This document shows, one piece after another, positions 30,368-38,939 of a DNA stretch of 64,000 nt. A program made the position numbers and the translations under genes. The DNA is from Pseudomonas fluorescens. GTDB lineage: Bacteria > Pseudomonadota > Gammaproteobacteria > Pseudomonadales > Pseudomonadaceae. Numbering within the stretch: position 1 is the stretch's first letter; each line of letters starts with the position of its first letter. The notes beneath the pieces are model-generated. The model was not told the origin of the DNA, did not search any database, and was given only the letters and a program-made list of their open reading frames with translations. Where the stretch lies: NCBI RefSeq assembly GCF_902497995.1, contig NZ_CABVII010000004.1, positions 124,001-188,000 on the forward strand. Direction: 5' to 3'.

Positions 30368-31564
30368 ATGAGCCTGTTCTCCGCTGTCGAAATGGCACCA
30401 CGCGATCCAATCCTGGGCCTCAACGAAGCATTCAACGCCGATACCCGTACCAACAAGGTCAACCTGGGGGTCGGAGTTTATTGCAACGAGGAGGGGCGAA
30501 TTCCACTCCTGCGCGCCGTTGTCGAAGCCGAGACGATTCGCGTCGCCCAACATGCTTCCCGTGGCTATTTGCCAATCGACGGCATCGCGGCCTATGACCA
30601 GGCCGTACAGAAATTGCTGTTCGGCAATGACTCACCGCTGATCGCTGCCGGCCGCGTCATCACCACCCAGGCCGTCGGCGGTACTGGCGCCCTGAAAATC
30701 GGTGCCGACTTCCTCAAGCAACTGCTGCCGAACGCCGTCGTGGCGATCAGCGACCCGAGCTGGGAAAACCACCGCGCGCTGTTCGAAACCGCCGGTTTCC
30801 CGGTGCAGAACTACCGCTACTACGACGCCGCGACCCACGATGTAAACCGTGCCGGCCTGCTGGAAGACCTGAACGCCCTGCCGTCCGGTTCGATTGTGGT
30901 GCTGCACGCCTGCTGCCACAACCCGACTGGCGTCGACCTGAGCCCGGCGGACTGGAACAACGTGCTGGAGGTGGTGAAAGCCAAAGGTCACGTGCCGTTC
31001 CTCGACATGGCCTACCAGGGCTTTGGCGATGGCATCGACGAAGACGCCGCTGCCGTGCGCCTGTTCGCCGAATCGGGCCTGACCTTCTTCGTCTCCAGCT
31101 CGTTCTCCAAATCCTTCTCGTTGTACGGCGAGCGCGTGGGCGCCCTGTCGATCGTCAGCGAATCGAAAGAAGAAAGCGCCCGCGTGCTGTCGCAAGTCAA
31201 ACGCGTGATCCGCACCAACTACTCCAACCCGCCGACCCACGGTGCAAGCATCGTCGCCGCTGTGCTGAACAGCCCGGTACTGCGCGCTCAGTGGGAAGAG
31301 GAACTGGCAGAAATGCGCCTGCGGATTCGCGGCATGCGCATCCAGATGGTCGACCTGCTGGCGAAAAACGCTCCACAGCGCGATTTCAGCTTCGTCGGTC
31401 GTCAGCGCGGCATGTTCTCCTACTCCGGCCTGACAGTTGAGCAAGTGACGCGTCTGCGCAACGAGTTCGGCATCTACGCCCTGGACACCGGCCGTATCTG
31501 CGTTGCGGCGTTGAACCAGAGCAACATCAACGTCGTGACGGATGCGATCGTCCAGGTGATCTGA
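30368..31564 (+). CDS. tyrB: Aromatic amino acid / aspartate aminotransferase
   Basis: 398 residues, class I fold, PLP enzyme. The N-terminal MSLFSAVEMAPRDPILGLNE and the lysine motif SSSFSKSFSLYGERVG are those of the AspC/TyrB group; HNPTGVDLS and the C-terminal Arg in GMFSYSGL/TGRICVAAL region fit substrate binding. It transfers amino groups between aromatic or acidic amino acids and 2-oxoglutarate. AspC and TyrB cannot be told apart with certainty by eye; the conserved place next to uvrB matches an aminotransferase in P. aeruginosa. A strong terminator follows. Confidence 0.92.
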   Translation: MSLFSAVEMAPRDPILGLNEAFNADTRTNKVNLGVGVYCNEEGRIPLLRAVVEAETIRVAQHASRGYLPIDGIAAYDQAVQKLLFGNDSPLIAAGRVITTQAVGGTGALKIGADFLKQLLPNAVVAISDPSWENHRALFETAGFPVQNYRYYDAATHDVNRAGLLEDLNALPSGSIVVLHACCHNPTGVDLSPADWNNVLEVVKAKGHVPFLDMAYQGFGDGIDEDAAAVRLFAESGLTFFVSSSFSKSFSLYGERVGALSIVSESKEESARVLSQVKRVIRTNYSNPPTHGASIVAAVLNSPVLRAQWEEELAEMRLRIRGMRIQMVDLLAKNAPQRDFSFVGRQRGMFSYSGLTVEQVTRLRNEFGIYALDTGRICVAALNQSNINVVTDAIVQVI

Positions 31565-31582
31565 TTCAGCTTTGCGATGTGA

Positions 31583-31613
31583 AACGGGAAGCCTTCGGGC
31601 TTCCCGTTTTTAT
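31583..31613 (+). terminator. Terminator of the aminotransferase gene
   Basis: AACGGGAAGC-CTTCGG-GCTTCCCGTTTTTA: a 9-10 bp stem with a stable tetraloop-like turn and a T-run, 20 bp past the stop codon. Confidence 0.92.
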
Positions 31614-31674
31614 TTGGCTCAGATAATTTTCAACCCGCCAACCAAGCCCTCTAGACTGCACACATCTGCCCCCC

Positions 31675-31764
31675 CCTGTAGGAGCCAGGCTTGCCGGCGA
31701 AGGCGGCCTTGAGCCGTGCAGCGCCCATGAAAACGCCTTCGCCGGCAAGCCTGGCTCCTACAGG
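31675..31764. repeat. Perfect REPIN (31-bp inverted arms)
   Basis: 31675-31705 and 31734-31764 are exact reverse complements, with core TAGGAGCCAGGCTTGCCGGC, around a 28-bp spacer. The arm is the same as the left arm of the 24.1-25.8 kb array units. Confidence 0.95.
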
Positions 31765-31800
31765 TTTTATGTACACCCGAGAATTCTGATGAGAATGCAC

Positions 31801-32010
31801 ATGAAAAACGATGACCTACGCGCCGAGCGCGATGACCTGGATGACCTGGATGACTTCGCCCCGCGCACCCCGGCCAAACGCAGGAACAACCTGGTGATGC
31901 AAGTGGCCGCCGGCGTCTTCCTCGGCGGCCTGGCCTTGTGGCTGGTGCAACTGGCCGCGACGATGCTGTACGCCAAACTGATGCTCGGCACTCTCACCTT
32001 CGGCGGTTAA
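31801..32010 (+). CDS. Small single-pass membrane protein, unknown function
   Basis: About 69 residues from MKNDDLR (alternative starts at 31789 and 31795). An acidic N-terminus with the repeated DDLDDLDD, a basic patch (KRRNN), then one hydrophobic helix (about 35-58; VAAGVFLGGLALWLVQLAA) predict an inner-membrane protein with the charged end in the cytoplasm. No family recognised. The next gene converges on it with a 4-bp overlap at the stop codons. Confidence 0.65.
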   Translation: MKNDDLRAERDDLDDLDDFAPRTPAKRRNNLVMQVAAGVFLGGLALWLVQLAATMLYAKLMLGTLTFGG

Positions 32011-32237
32011 GCCAGTTCGGTTGCGCGCTGGCTGGCAGCATCGTCATAGGCCACATACAGCGATTCGGCGACCTGACTTTTGATCGCCTTGGTGCTTTCC
32101 AGACCGAGGACGAAGCCTTCGGCCTTGCCACCGGCGCGGTTCAATTCGTCGGCGGTGCTGGCCTGGGTGATCGCGTCGAACAGCTTCTCGGCGTGGGGCC
32201 CGACCCCTTTGGGCAGACTGATCTGGGCGATACTCAT
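32007..32237 (-). CDS. Small conserved hypothetical protein
   Basis: 76 residues from the ATG at 32237 (MSIAQISLPKGVGPHAEKLF) with GAGGTG upstream. No signal peptide or membrane segment. The composition is amphipathic and helical (FDAITQASTADELNRAG). I do not recognise a family. The frame extends upstream to 32339, but the ribosome-binding site supports 32237. Confidence 0.65.
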   Translation of the reverse strand: MSIAQISLPKGVGPHAEKLFDAITQASTADELNRAGGKAEGFVLGLESTKAIKSQVAESLYVAYDDAASQRATELA

Positions 32238-32427
32238 GCAAGCACCTCGTGGTGGCGAGACGTGAGGACTGGGTGATTCATGGCGCGTACCTTTTCGGCG
32301 AATGGCCGGCAGCGCGTGTAACCACTTCCGGACGGCCATGGTAGACCTCTGAAGCGAATCTGGTAACCGCCAATCACCGATTCACCACCGTCCGTCTCGT
32401 TGAAACCGTCCCATCACTAACAGATGC

Positions 32428-32455
32428 TTGACTTCTCTTTTTGAATCAGTAACAT
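32428..32455 (+). promoter_or_regulatory. Promoter of tRNA-Asn
   Basis: TTGACT (32428-32433), 16-bp spacer, TAACAT (32450-32455), nine bases before the mature tRNA. Confidence 0.7.
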
Positions 32456-32464
32456 ACACGGCAT

Positions 32465-32540
<76 letters not shown>

Positions 32541-32583
32541 TACAAGGTTCCGGAGATGGCTTCCAAAATCTCTGAACCCCCCG

Positions 32584-32612
32584 AAAAACCCGCCTTCTGG
32601 CGGGTTTTTTCG
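32584..32612 (+). terminator. Terminator of tRNA-Asn
   Basis: AAAACCCGCC-TTCT-GGCGGGTTTTTT: 10-bp stem and a T-run, 44 bp past the tRNA. Confidence 0.92.
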
Positions 32613-32716
32613 TTTTGGTTCACCCCCAAGTGCGATTAGCGTCCGGCGGCTCGCACAGTCACCGCGATGTGATGGATGCCTACTTCTCAGCTTTGCCTGC
32701 TGCGGCATGACTTTAC

Positions 32717-33742
32717 TCAGACAAAGCTCAGCACACCACCCAGTACGACCAGTTGAGTGGTCAGCACGAACGCCAGAATCAGCGGCTTGAGCCCCGCCTT
32801 ACGCAGGTCGATCAGCCGGGTACTGAAACCAAGGGCGCCCATGGCAGCGGCCAGCAGCAGGTCATCCAGGCCGATCATCAGCTGATGTACCGGCTCTGGC
32901 ATTGGTAGCCAGGAGTTGATCAGCATGCAGACGATGAAGCCGATAACGAAGGTCGGCACTTTCACCGGTGCAGCGGTCTGACCGGGTGTGGAGCGGCGAT
33001 TGATCCAAAGTCCCAGGCCGACCAGGAACGGCGCCAGCAGCAGCACTCTAATCAGCTTGGCGACGATGGCCGCTTCAGCCGCCTGCGGATCCATGGCCTG
33101 GCCAGCGGCGACGACCTGGGCAACTTCATGCAGAGTCGCACCGGTGAAGATGCCAAAACCGTGGCTAGACCCGAACAAGTTCGGCATCACGCTAAATACC
33201 CAGGGATAAATCAACATGCCCAAGGTGCCGAATAGCACCACGCAGGCTACCCCGATGGCCACCTGGTCGTTGCGCGCCTTGACCACACCGGCACTGGCGA
33301 GAATCGCTGCAGCACCGCAGATGGCATGCCCGGCGCCGATCAGTACGGCGGTTTCGCGCTCCATGCGCAGCACTTTTACGCCAAACCAGATCGCCAGGCT
33401 GATCGTCGACAGGATCAACAACGCATCGGTGACAAATGCCTGCACGCCAAGGGCTTGCACTTGGTGAACGGTCAGCCGCAAGCCATAGAGCGCAACACCC
33501 AGACGCAATACCGGCTGTTTGCAGAACTGCATGCCGCCAGCGGCAGCCCGGTGCGCGCGCTCCGGAGCGAGATTGCCGGCCAACAGGCCAAGGAGCATGG
33601 CCAGGGTCAGAGCGCCGATGCCGGTGCCGTGCAATGCAGGAGACGCCGATAACCACTGCGCCAGCCCAGCCAGCAGAAAACTGCCAGCGATACCGGCGAA
33701 CAGGGTGAAGGGCATTCGATCGTAACGGCTCAGGGCTAACAT
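32717..33742 (-). CDS. YeiH/UPF0324-family integral membrane protein
   Basis: 341 residues from the ATG at 33742 (CGAGGT upstream); an upstream TTG is less likely. About ten hydrophobic helices. Family signatures include LGVALYGLRLTVHQV, GAGHAICGAAAI and GATLHEVAQVVAAG. YeiH-type proteins are putative exporters, some linked to sulfonate or cysteine metabolism; the substrate here is unknown. The adjacent divergent LysR gene mirrors the yeiE-yeiH pair of enterobacteria. Confidence 0.9.
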   Translation of the reverse strand: MLALSRYDRMPFTLFAGIAGSFLLAGLAQWLSASPALHGTGIGALTLAMLLGLLAGNLAPERAHRAAAGGMQFCKQPVLRLGVALYGLRLTVHQVQALGVQAFVTDALLILSTISLAIWFGVKVLRMERETAVLIGAGHAICGAAAILASAGVVKARNDQVAIGVACVVLFGTLGMLIYPWVFSVMPNLFGSSHGFGIFTGATLHEVAQVVAAGQAMDPQAAEAAIVAKLIRVLLLAPFLVGLGLWINRRSTPGQTAAPVKVPTFVIGFIVCMLINSWLPMPEPVHQLMIGLDDLLLAAAMGALGFSTRLIDLRKAGLKPLILAFVLTTQLVVLGGVLSFV

Positions 33743-33817
33743 GACGAAACCTCGTTTGTGGTCATGCAAGCTTGCAACTTCATATAACCTAAACGAAGCT
33801 GTATATTCTTATCAGTA

Positions 33818-33836
33818 ATATCAGGAATTCTGATAT
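33818..33836. promoter_or_regulatory. Palindromic candidate LysR site over the lysR start codon
   Basis: ATATCAG-GAATT-CTGATAT is a perfect 7-bp-arm palindrome in the YeiH/LysR divergent region. Its right arm covers the LysR start codon (33835), a position suited to autorepression. Confidence 0.55.
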
Positions 33837-34719
33837 GCAATGCCACATCACTCTCCGCCAACTGGCGACCTTCGTCGCCGTCGCCGATCTCGGCAGCGTG
33901 ACCCAGGCAAGCAAACACATCAGCCTGAGCCAGGCCGCAGCCAGCATGTCCTTGCAGGACTTGGAGCATCAGCTTGGGACCCGCTTGTTCGATCGGCACG
34001 GCAAGCGCCTGATGCTCAACGAGCACGGTCGGCGCTTCTACCCCCACGCCAAGGCAACACTCGAAGGCGCCCTGGAAGCGGAAACCCTGTTCCAGCAGCA
34101 GCTCACCTGTCATCTGCGGATTGGCGCCAGCACCACCATCGGCGGCTATCTATTGCCGGAACGGTTAGCAGTGTTTCTCGCAGCCGAGCCCGAAAGCCGT
34201 CTGGAATTGAAGGTGGAAAACACCGAAAGGATCGTCGAGTCGCTCTGCGATTTCAGCGTGGACGTCGGCTTTGTCGAGGGGCCGGTGCAACACCCGGATA
34301 TCGACGTACGCCCCTGGCGTGAGGATGAACTGGTACTGATCGCCGCCCCCAGCCATCCCCTCGCCAGCCAGTCACACCCCAGCGTCGAAGAGCTTGCCAG
34401 TGCGCGCTGGATTCTACGCGAACAGGGCTCAGGCACCCGGCGCATGCTCGAGCACCTGATCGGCCCATGGCTTGGCAGCCCGCGACAACTGCTGGAAGTA
34501 TCCGATGCCGAGGCAATCAAAGGCTGCGTGATCGCGGGTGCTGGCATCACCTGTGTCTCGCGCATCATGGTGCGCAACGAACTCGCCCAAGGCCTGCTAT
34601 GTATCCTGCCCTCTCCCAGCGGTCCGCTTAAACGCCAGCTGTACCGGGTCATACACAAGGACAAGCAACCGACCCGAGGTCTCGGACGCTTCCTGGATTT
34701 CTGCGAAAGCCCGAACTGA
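33835..34719 (+). CDS. LysR-family regulator (YeiE-like position)
   Basis: 294 residues. N-terminal winged helix-turn-helix (LRQLATFVAVADLGSVTQAS; SLSQAAASMSLQDLE) and a C-terminal substrate-binding domain with FVEGPVQHPDI. It is divergent from the YeiH-like gene across 92 bp and probably controls it. The inducer is unknown. The 177 bp after it hold no gene I can support. Confidence 0.92.
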   Translation: MQCHITLRQLATFVAVADLGSVTQASKHISLSQAAASMSLQDLEHQLGTRLFDRHGKRLMLNEHGRRFYPHAKATLEGALEAETLFQQQLTCHLRIGASTTIGGYLLPERLAVFLAAEPESRLELKVENTERIVESLCDFSVDVGFVEGPVQHPDIDVRPWREDELVLIAAPSHPLASQSHPSVEELASARWILREQGSGTRRMLEHLIGPWLGSPRQLLEVSDAEAIKGCVIAGAGITCVSRIMVRNELAQGLLCILPSPSGPLKRQLYRVIHKDKQPTRGLGRFLDFCESPN

Positions 34720-34896
34720 ACCGGCCATCCGCCCGGAATTGAGCAGGGAAGAGTTCTGACAAGCCGCTCAGCGCCAGAAAATCAACCGCGAGTACGAGTT
34801 GAAAACGCCAAGCGAAGGCCCAGCATGAACACAAAAAAGGGATAGAGGTACGCGCTTGGCGAAAATTTTCGACACGGCCAGCTTCTGAACGGAGCT

Positions 34897-35565
34897 CTAC
34901 TTACGGATGGCAGCGTAGGATTTACCCAAGTCGCTGGCCCAACCATCAAGCACCGCCTTGACGCTATCGGCGGTCATGACCTGTTTATCGTTGTCCAGTG
35001 GCACGCCCGTGCCCTTGCGGACCACTTCAGCAACGACATCCCCGGTCGCACCATCCTCGAATGACACTTCGGTAGCGATTTCACTGTCTTGGTCGCGGAT
35101 GCCGGTGGCGGTGCTCACGCCGGCCGCGACCAACGTGACCGGCAGCCATTCATAGAACCGCAGGCCCTGGGTACTGGTTGCGATCCGGGTAATGGCGGGC
35201 CTCACAATCAGGGTGTCCGGACCGGGTTTCGAAGCCAGGGGCACCACCTTTGCGAGTTCGGACCTGAGCGCTGCATCGTAGTACCCGGTCACGCTGGAGA
35301 GCGTACTTTGTGGAATCCGCTCGGTCGGCTCAGCGCTCGGGTAAAACTGACTCGGCTCCAGGTAGACTTGTGTGTAACGGCCATTCATCAATACGGGGCT
35401 GACCCAGCTCAGAACGGTCTGACCTGAGGGCGCCTGCCGCTCCGCGAGTACGCTGTAGTCGTTCAGAAATCCCGTATACCTCTTGGGTTCGACTGTTTTG
35501 CTGCTGCATGCCGACAGGCTCAGGGTGGCTGCAAACAACAGCGACAGTGAGCGATAGCTTCTCAT
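34897..35565 (-). CDS. DUF3313-like outer-membrane lipoprotein
   Basis: 222 residues from the ATG at 35565 (AAGGAATC upstream; a TTG one codon earlier is possible). Signal peptide with lipobox LSAC, cleaved before Cys about residue 20. The mature part (YTGFLNDYSVL; YVEPSQ-like YLEPSQFYP; RPAITRIATS) resembles DUF3313 lipoproteins. The function is unknown. The small gene just upstream is probably in the same operon. Confidence 0.85.
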   Translation of the reverse strand: MRSYRSLSLLFAATLSLSACSSKTVEPKRYTGFLNDYSVLAERQAPSGQTVLSWVSPVLMNGRYTQVYLEPSQFYPSAEPTERIPQSTLSSVTGYYDAALRSELAKVVPLASKPGPDTLIVRPAITRIATSTQGLRFYEWLPVTLVAAGVSTATGIRDQDSEIATEVSFEDGATGDVVAEVVRKGTGVPLDNDKQVMTADSVKAVLDGWASDLGKSYAAIRK

Positions 35566-35604
35566 CAAGATGATTCCTTGTTCTGTTCGATGGCCCGCGT
35601 CTTT

Positions 35605-35916
35605 TCAGACGTGGGCGTGGGTTTGCGGGGTATTTTCCGAGTACTCGATGTGCAACTGACCCTGGGTCATGATCCAGTGGATGAGGCTGGCAGTTGGAAT
35701 GGAGTGGGCGTACTCCACCCAATGGGCGCTGTCCGGGCTGTAACTTTCGAAGTAACGGCGCAGAACGATCTGACTCTGATCGTTTGCCAGCCCCAGGCAC
35801 GACTCCTGGAAAAGGATCGGCGTATCGTGCTCGGATGCCGTGGTGCGTTGGGTCAGAATCAGGCGACGCTCGATGTCGTGTCCCTGCGCGGTATACCTGC
35901 TGTTCAAAACCTTCAT
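35605..35916 (-). CDS. Small hypothetical protein
   Basis: 103 residues; ATG at 35916 with a G-rich stretch upstream. It has no membrane segment; the aromatic-rich stretch RRYFESYSPDSAHWVEYAH is unusual. I recognise no family. It precedes the lipoprotein gene by 39 bp on the same strand. The shape (ordered, mixed composition, ribosome-binding site) supports it being real, but only moderately. Confidence 0.55.
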   Translation of the reverse strand: MKVLNSRYTAQGHDIERRLILTQRTTASEHDTPILFQESCLGLANDQSQIVLRRYFESYSPDSAHWVEYAHSIPTASLIHWIMTQGQLHIEYSENTPQTHAHV

Positions 35917-36063
35917 GGAGGCCCCCTGGAATGGAATCCGCGCAGGGTGCCGGAGAGTTTTTGCCTGACGATGTCCGATTGATGTCAGCCGGGAAGAAAT
36001 GTTGCTCGATTGAAATAAATGACCCGGCTATCGAAATGGTTTTAGATGCCTTCTTTTTGGCCC

Positions 36064-36789
36064 ATGGATCCTGTGAACGTGAGCAGACTGCTGATCGTCG
36101 ATGACGATGTGGAAATTCTGTCCTTGCTGAAGAAGTTTTTCGTTCGGCATGCCTATGAGGTGCAGGTGGCCCCCCATGGCGAGGCCATGTGGGCAGCAAT
36201 AGAGCAGAGTCGACCCGACACCATCATCCTCGACCTGATGCTGCCCGGTGAAGGCGGTCTGAGCCTCTGCCAGAAAGTGCGGGCCCAGATGGGGATCCCG
36301 ATCATCATGCTGACGGCCATGAGCGAACTGAGCGATCGCATTGTCGGTCTGGAACTGGGTGCGGACGACTACCTGACCAAGCCCTTCGCCCCCCAGGAGT
36401 TGCTCGCCCGCGTGCGCGCCGTGCAACGTCGTGCAGGCGAACAGAAAAGCCACGGCGGCGAACAGTCACGTCCGATCATCGTCTTCTCGGGTTGGCACCT
36501 GGATATCACCTGCCGCGAACTGCGCTCGCCCGAGAACGTGATGATTCCGCTGTCCGGTGGAGAGTTCGACTTGCTGGTGGTCTTCCTCGAGCATCCCCAG
36601 CGCATCCTCACGCGCGAACAACTGATCGACCTGACACACGGCCAAGGCCACGACGCCTTCGATCGCAGCATCGATGTGCAGGTCAGCCGGCTGCGGCGCA
36701 AGATCGAACCGGACAACAAGCGTCCGGACCTGATCCGCACTGTACGCAATGGAGGCTACATGTTCACCGCCAAGGTCACCCGCTCGTGA
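36064..36789 (+). CDS. OmpR-family response regulator
   Basis: About 241 residues; the start may be ATG 36046, ATG 36064 or GTG 36079. Receiver domain with acidic pocket LIVDDDVEIL, phospho-acceptor Asp in TIILDLMLPGEGG and Lys in DDYLTKPFAP; C-terminal winged helix (SIDVQVSRLRRKIEPD; IRTVRNGGYMF). Partner kinase overlaps by 4 nt (GTGA). Target genes unknown. It lies 1.6 kb upstream of the contractile injection locus, on the same strand. Confidence 0.93.
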   Translation: MDPVNVSRLLIVDDDVEILSLLKKFFVRHAYEVQVAPHGEAMWAAIEQSRPDTIILDLMLPGEGGLSLCQKVRAQMGIPIIMLTAMSELSDRIVGLELGADDYLTKPFAPQELLARVRAVQRRAGEQKSHGGEQSRPIIVFSGWHLDITCRELRSPENVMIPLSGGEFDLLVVFLEHPQRILTREQLIDLTHGQGHDAFDRSIDVQVSRLRRKIEPDNKRPDLIRTVRNGGYMFTAKVTRS

Positions 36790-38120
36790 TCGGCCGGATT
36801 TTGCGTCGCGACACCCTCAGACGCCGGATTGCCCTGACCATCGTCGCGGCGATGCTGGCGTCGCTGACCCTCAATGCCCTGTTCGTTCAGGTCGCGGGCA
36901 CCTGGGCCCGCCCGCCCATTGAACGTACTGGCCTGCTGGAGCAGATTGCCGCGACCACGCGGGTGATCGAGGCTGCGCCTGCTCACTTGCGTGCGCAGCT
37001 GGCGGGCGCGGCGAGCAACCCCATGCTCGAAGTGTCGTGGAGTGCGCATCGCGTCGACTTCAATCTGCCCGCGGTCGGCGCGCAGTTCGAAGCCGGCAAG
37101 ATGCCGGTGCTGCGGCAATTGCTGGGTGATGACCGAGAGATCGAAGTGTTCCACCCCAGCGACTGGCCGAAAGACAGCCCCCAGGGGCGTTATGTTGCAC
37201 TCGTGCATCTCGTCGATGGCAGCTGGTTGTCGTTCACGCCACCGGAACGAAGCTGGGGCCTGAATGCAAGCGCGCGGATCGCGGTGATCATCGCCCTGGG
37301 TCTGGTCGCAACCTTGCTGGTTGCCTGGATTGCCACGCGCCAGCTGGCCAATCCATTGCAGCGTTTCGCCAGCGCCGCGAGGCGCTTCGGCGGGGACCTG
37401 AGCGCACCGCCAATCGAAATCGAAGGCCCCCAGGAGATACGTCAGGCAATCATCGCCTTCAACACCATGCAGGCGCAGATTCAGCATTTCATCGGTGAAC
37501 GCACGCACATGCTCGCGGCCATCTCCCATGACTTGCGTGCGCCCTTGACGCGGATGCGGTTGCGCAGCGAATTCATGGAGGATCTGGACCATCAGCGCAA
37601 ACTGATTCGCGATGTTGAAGAGATGCAATCGATGATCAACTCCGCCCTGGCTTTTTTCCGCGAAGACACTCACCTGGAGCAACCCACCGCGTTCGATCTG
37701 TCGGAGTTGCTGCAAACCATCATCGATGAATACCGCGACCAGAACACCTGCGTCGACTTCGCCGGCCCCGCGCACCTGGTGTATGTCGGTCGCCCGCTGG
37801 GCATCAAGCGTGTGATCGTCAACCTGCTGGAAAACGCCGTGAAGTATGGGCAGCGCCCACGCATCGCGCTGAGCTGTGACGAGCATTCGAGCTGCATCGA
37901 GGTCAGCGACGAGGGGCCGGGTATTCCCGAAGCGGCCCTGCAACGGGTATTCGATCCGTTCTTTCGCCTCGAGACCTCGCGCAACCGTGACACCGGCGGG
38001 GTCGGGCTTGGGCTCTCGGCTGCGCGCGCGATCGTCCGCGAGCAGGGCGGCGAACTGACCTTGAGCAATCGCAGCGGTGCAGGGTTGGTGGCGCGGGTGG
38101 AGTTACCCCATAACGGTTAG
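36786..38120 (+). CDS. Sensor histidine kinase (EnvZ-like)
   Basis: 444 residues from the GTG at 36786, which overlaps the regulator stop. Two transmembrane helices (about 15-35 and 158-180) enclose a ~120-residue periplasmic sensor; then HAMP (RQLANPLQRFASAARRFGGD), dimerisation/phospho-acceptor box with His in AAISHDLRAPLTRMRL, and ATPase motifs NLLENAVKYG, DEGPGIP and GVGLGLSAARAI. The signal is unknown. Confidence 0.94.
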   Translation: MIGRILRRDTLRRRIALTIVAAMLASLTLNALFVQVAGTWARPPIERTGLLEQIAATTRVIEAAPAHLRAQLAGAASNPMLEVSWSAHRVDFNLPAVGAQFEAGKMPVLRQLLGDDREIEVFHPSDWPKDSPQGRYVALVHLVDGSWLSFTPPERSWGLNASARIAVIIALGLVATLLVAWIATRQLANPLQRFASAARRFGGDLSAPPIEIEGPQEIRQAIIAFNTMQAQIQHFIGERTHMLAAISHDLRAPLTRMRLRSEFMEDLDHQRKLIRDVEEMQSMINSALAFFREDTHLEQPTAFDLSELLQTIIDEYRDQNTCVDFAGPAHLVYVGRPLGIKRVIVNLLENAVKYGQRPRIALSCDEHSSCIEVSDEGPGIPEAALQRVFDPFFRLETSRNRDTGGVGLGLSAARAIVREQGGELTLSNRSGAGLVARVELPHNG

Positions 38121-38378
38121 GGTCTGGTCATAGATGGATCCGACCAAGTGTCAGATGATCCGGACCAGCGGTCAGATGCTTCCAAAGTCCCTCGTCCCAC
38201 AAGGGTTGAACGCGATTCGGCGGCGCCAGAGCATGGGCAAAAGAGGGGAGGAACATACTGTCGAGTTGCCACAACCCCCGGATATGGCACATCGCCAGCT
38301 TTTTTCGATTGACGTCAGCCAAACCCGGACTACCGTAAAGGCTGCTTGTGACTCTTAATCGAGAGATCAGGAATTCCT
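38121..38378 (+). promoter_or_regulatory. Leader region of the contractile injection locus
   Basis: 258 bp with no gene. TTGACG (38309-38314) followed by TACCGT at 16-bp spacing is a weak candidate promoter about 45 bp before the first eCIS start. No terminator is evident after the kinase gene, so read-through from the two-component genes is possible. Confidence 0.35.
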
Positions 38379-38939
38379 ATGATCGCTGACGCTGTTGAGT
38401 TCATTCGCAAAGAGCTGCGCAGCTACCTCGGCATAGCCGATGCGCAAGCCATCGCCAACTCGGCGCGCAAGCTGGTTGAGGAAGCCAGCTCTCCTGGCGC
38501 CTACATCTCGCTGATCAACGTCCAGGAAGATCCAGTGCTGCGCAACACGCCGCACGTGGAGCGGCGCCAGGGACAATCCCACTACATCGAGCCGCCGGTC
38601 TACCTCCACCTGTACCTGTTGTTCGCCTTCAATTTCCAGAACTACTCCACCAGTCTCGTCCACCTCTCCAAGACCGTAGAACTGTTCCAGGCCAAGCGCT
38701 GGTTCTCTCCTGCAACGCAATCCGGGCCGGGCGCCAACCCGTTCCCGACGTCGCTGGAGAAGCTGGTGTTCGAAATGGTCAACATGAACTTCGAGGAGCT
38801 GAACAACCTATGGGGCGTGCTTGGCGACGCCTACTTCCCCTCCGTCGTCTATAAGGTACGGATGGTCAAGGTACAGCTCGACCAGACCGAACCGGCGCCA
38901 GAAATCACCACCATCGAACTGGACACGGTGATCAAGTGA
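38379..38939 (+). CDS. eCIS DUF4255 protein (Afp16/Pvc16-like tail terminator or adaptor)
   Basis: 186 residues; AGGAATTCCT ahead of the ATG. The whole chain fits DUF4255 (Pvc16 N-terminal domain): IADAVEFIRKELRSYL at the start, ISLINVQEDPVLRN, VYLHLYLLFAFNFQNYSTSL and VFEMVNMNFEELNNLWG. In Afp and PVC the related protein caps the tube/sheath at the distal end. Here it opens the operon, as in many lineage-II eCIS loci. It overlaps the next gene by 4 nt (GTGA). Confidence 0.88.
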   Translation: MIADAVEFIRKELRSYLGIADAQAIANSARKLVEEASSPGAYISLINVQEDPVLRNTPHVERRQGQSHYIEPPVYLHLYLLFAFNFQNYSTSLVHLSKTVELFQAKRWFSPATQSGPGANPFPTSLEKLVFEMVNMNFEELNNLWGVLGDAYFPSVVYKVRMVKVQLDQTEPAPEITTIELDTVIK

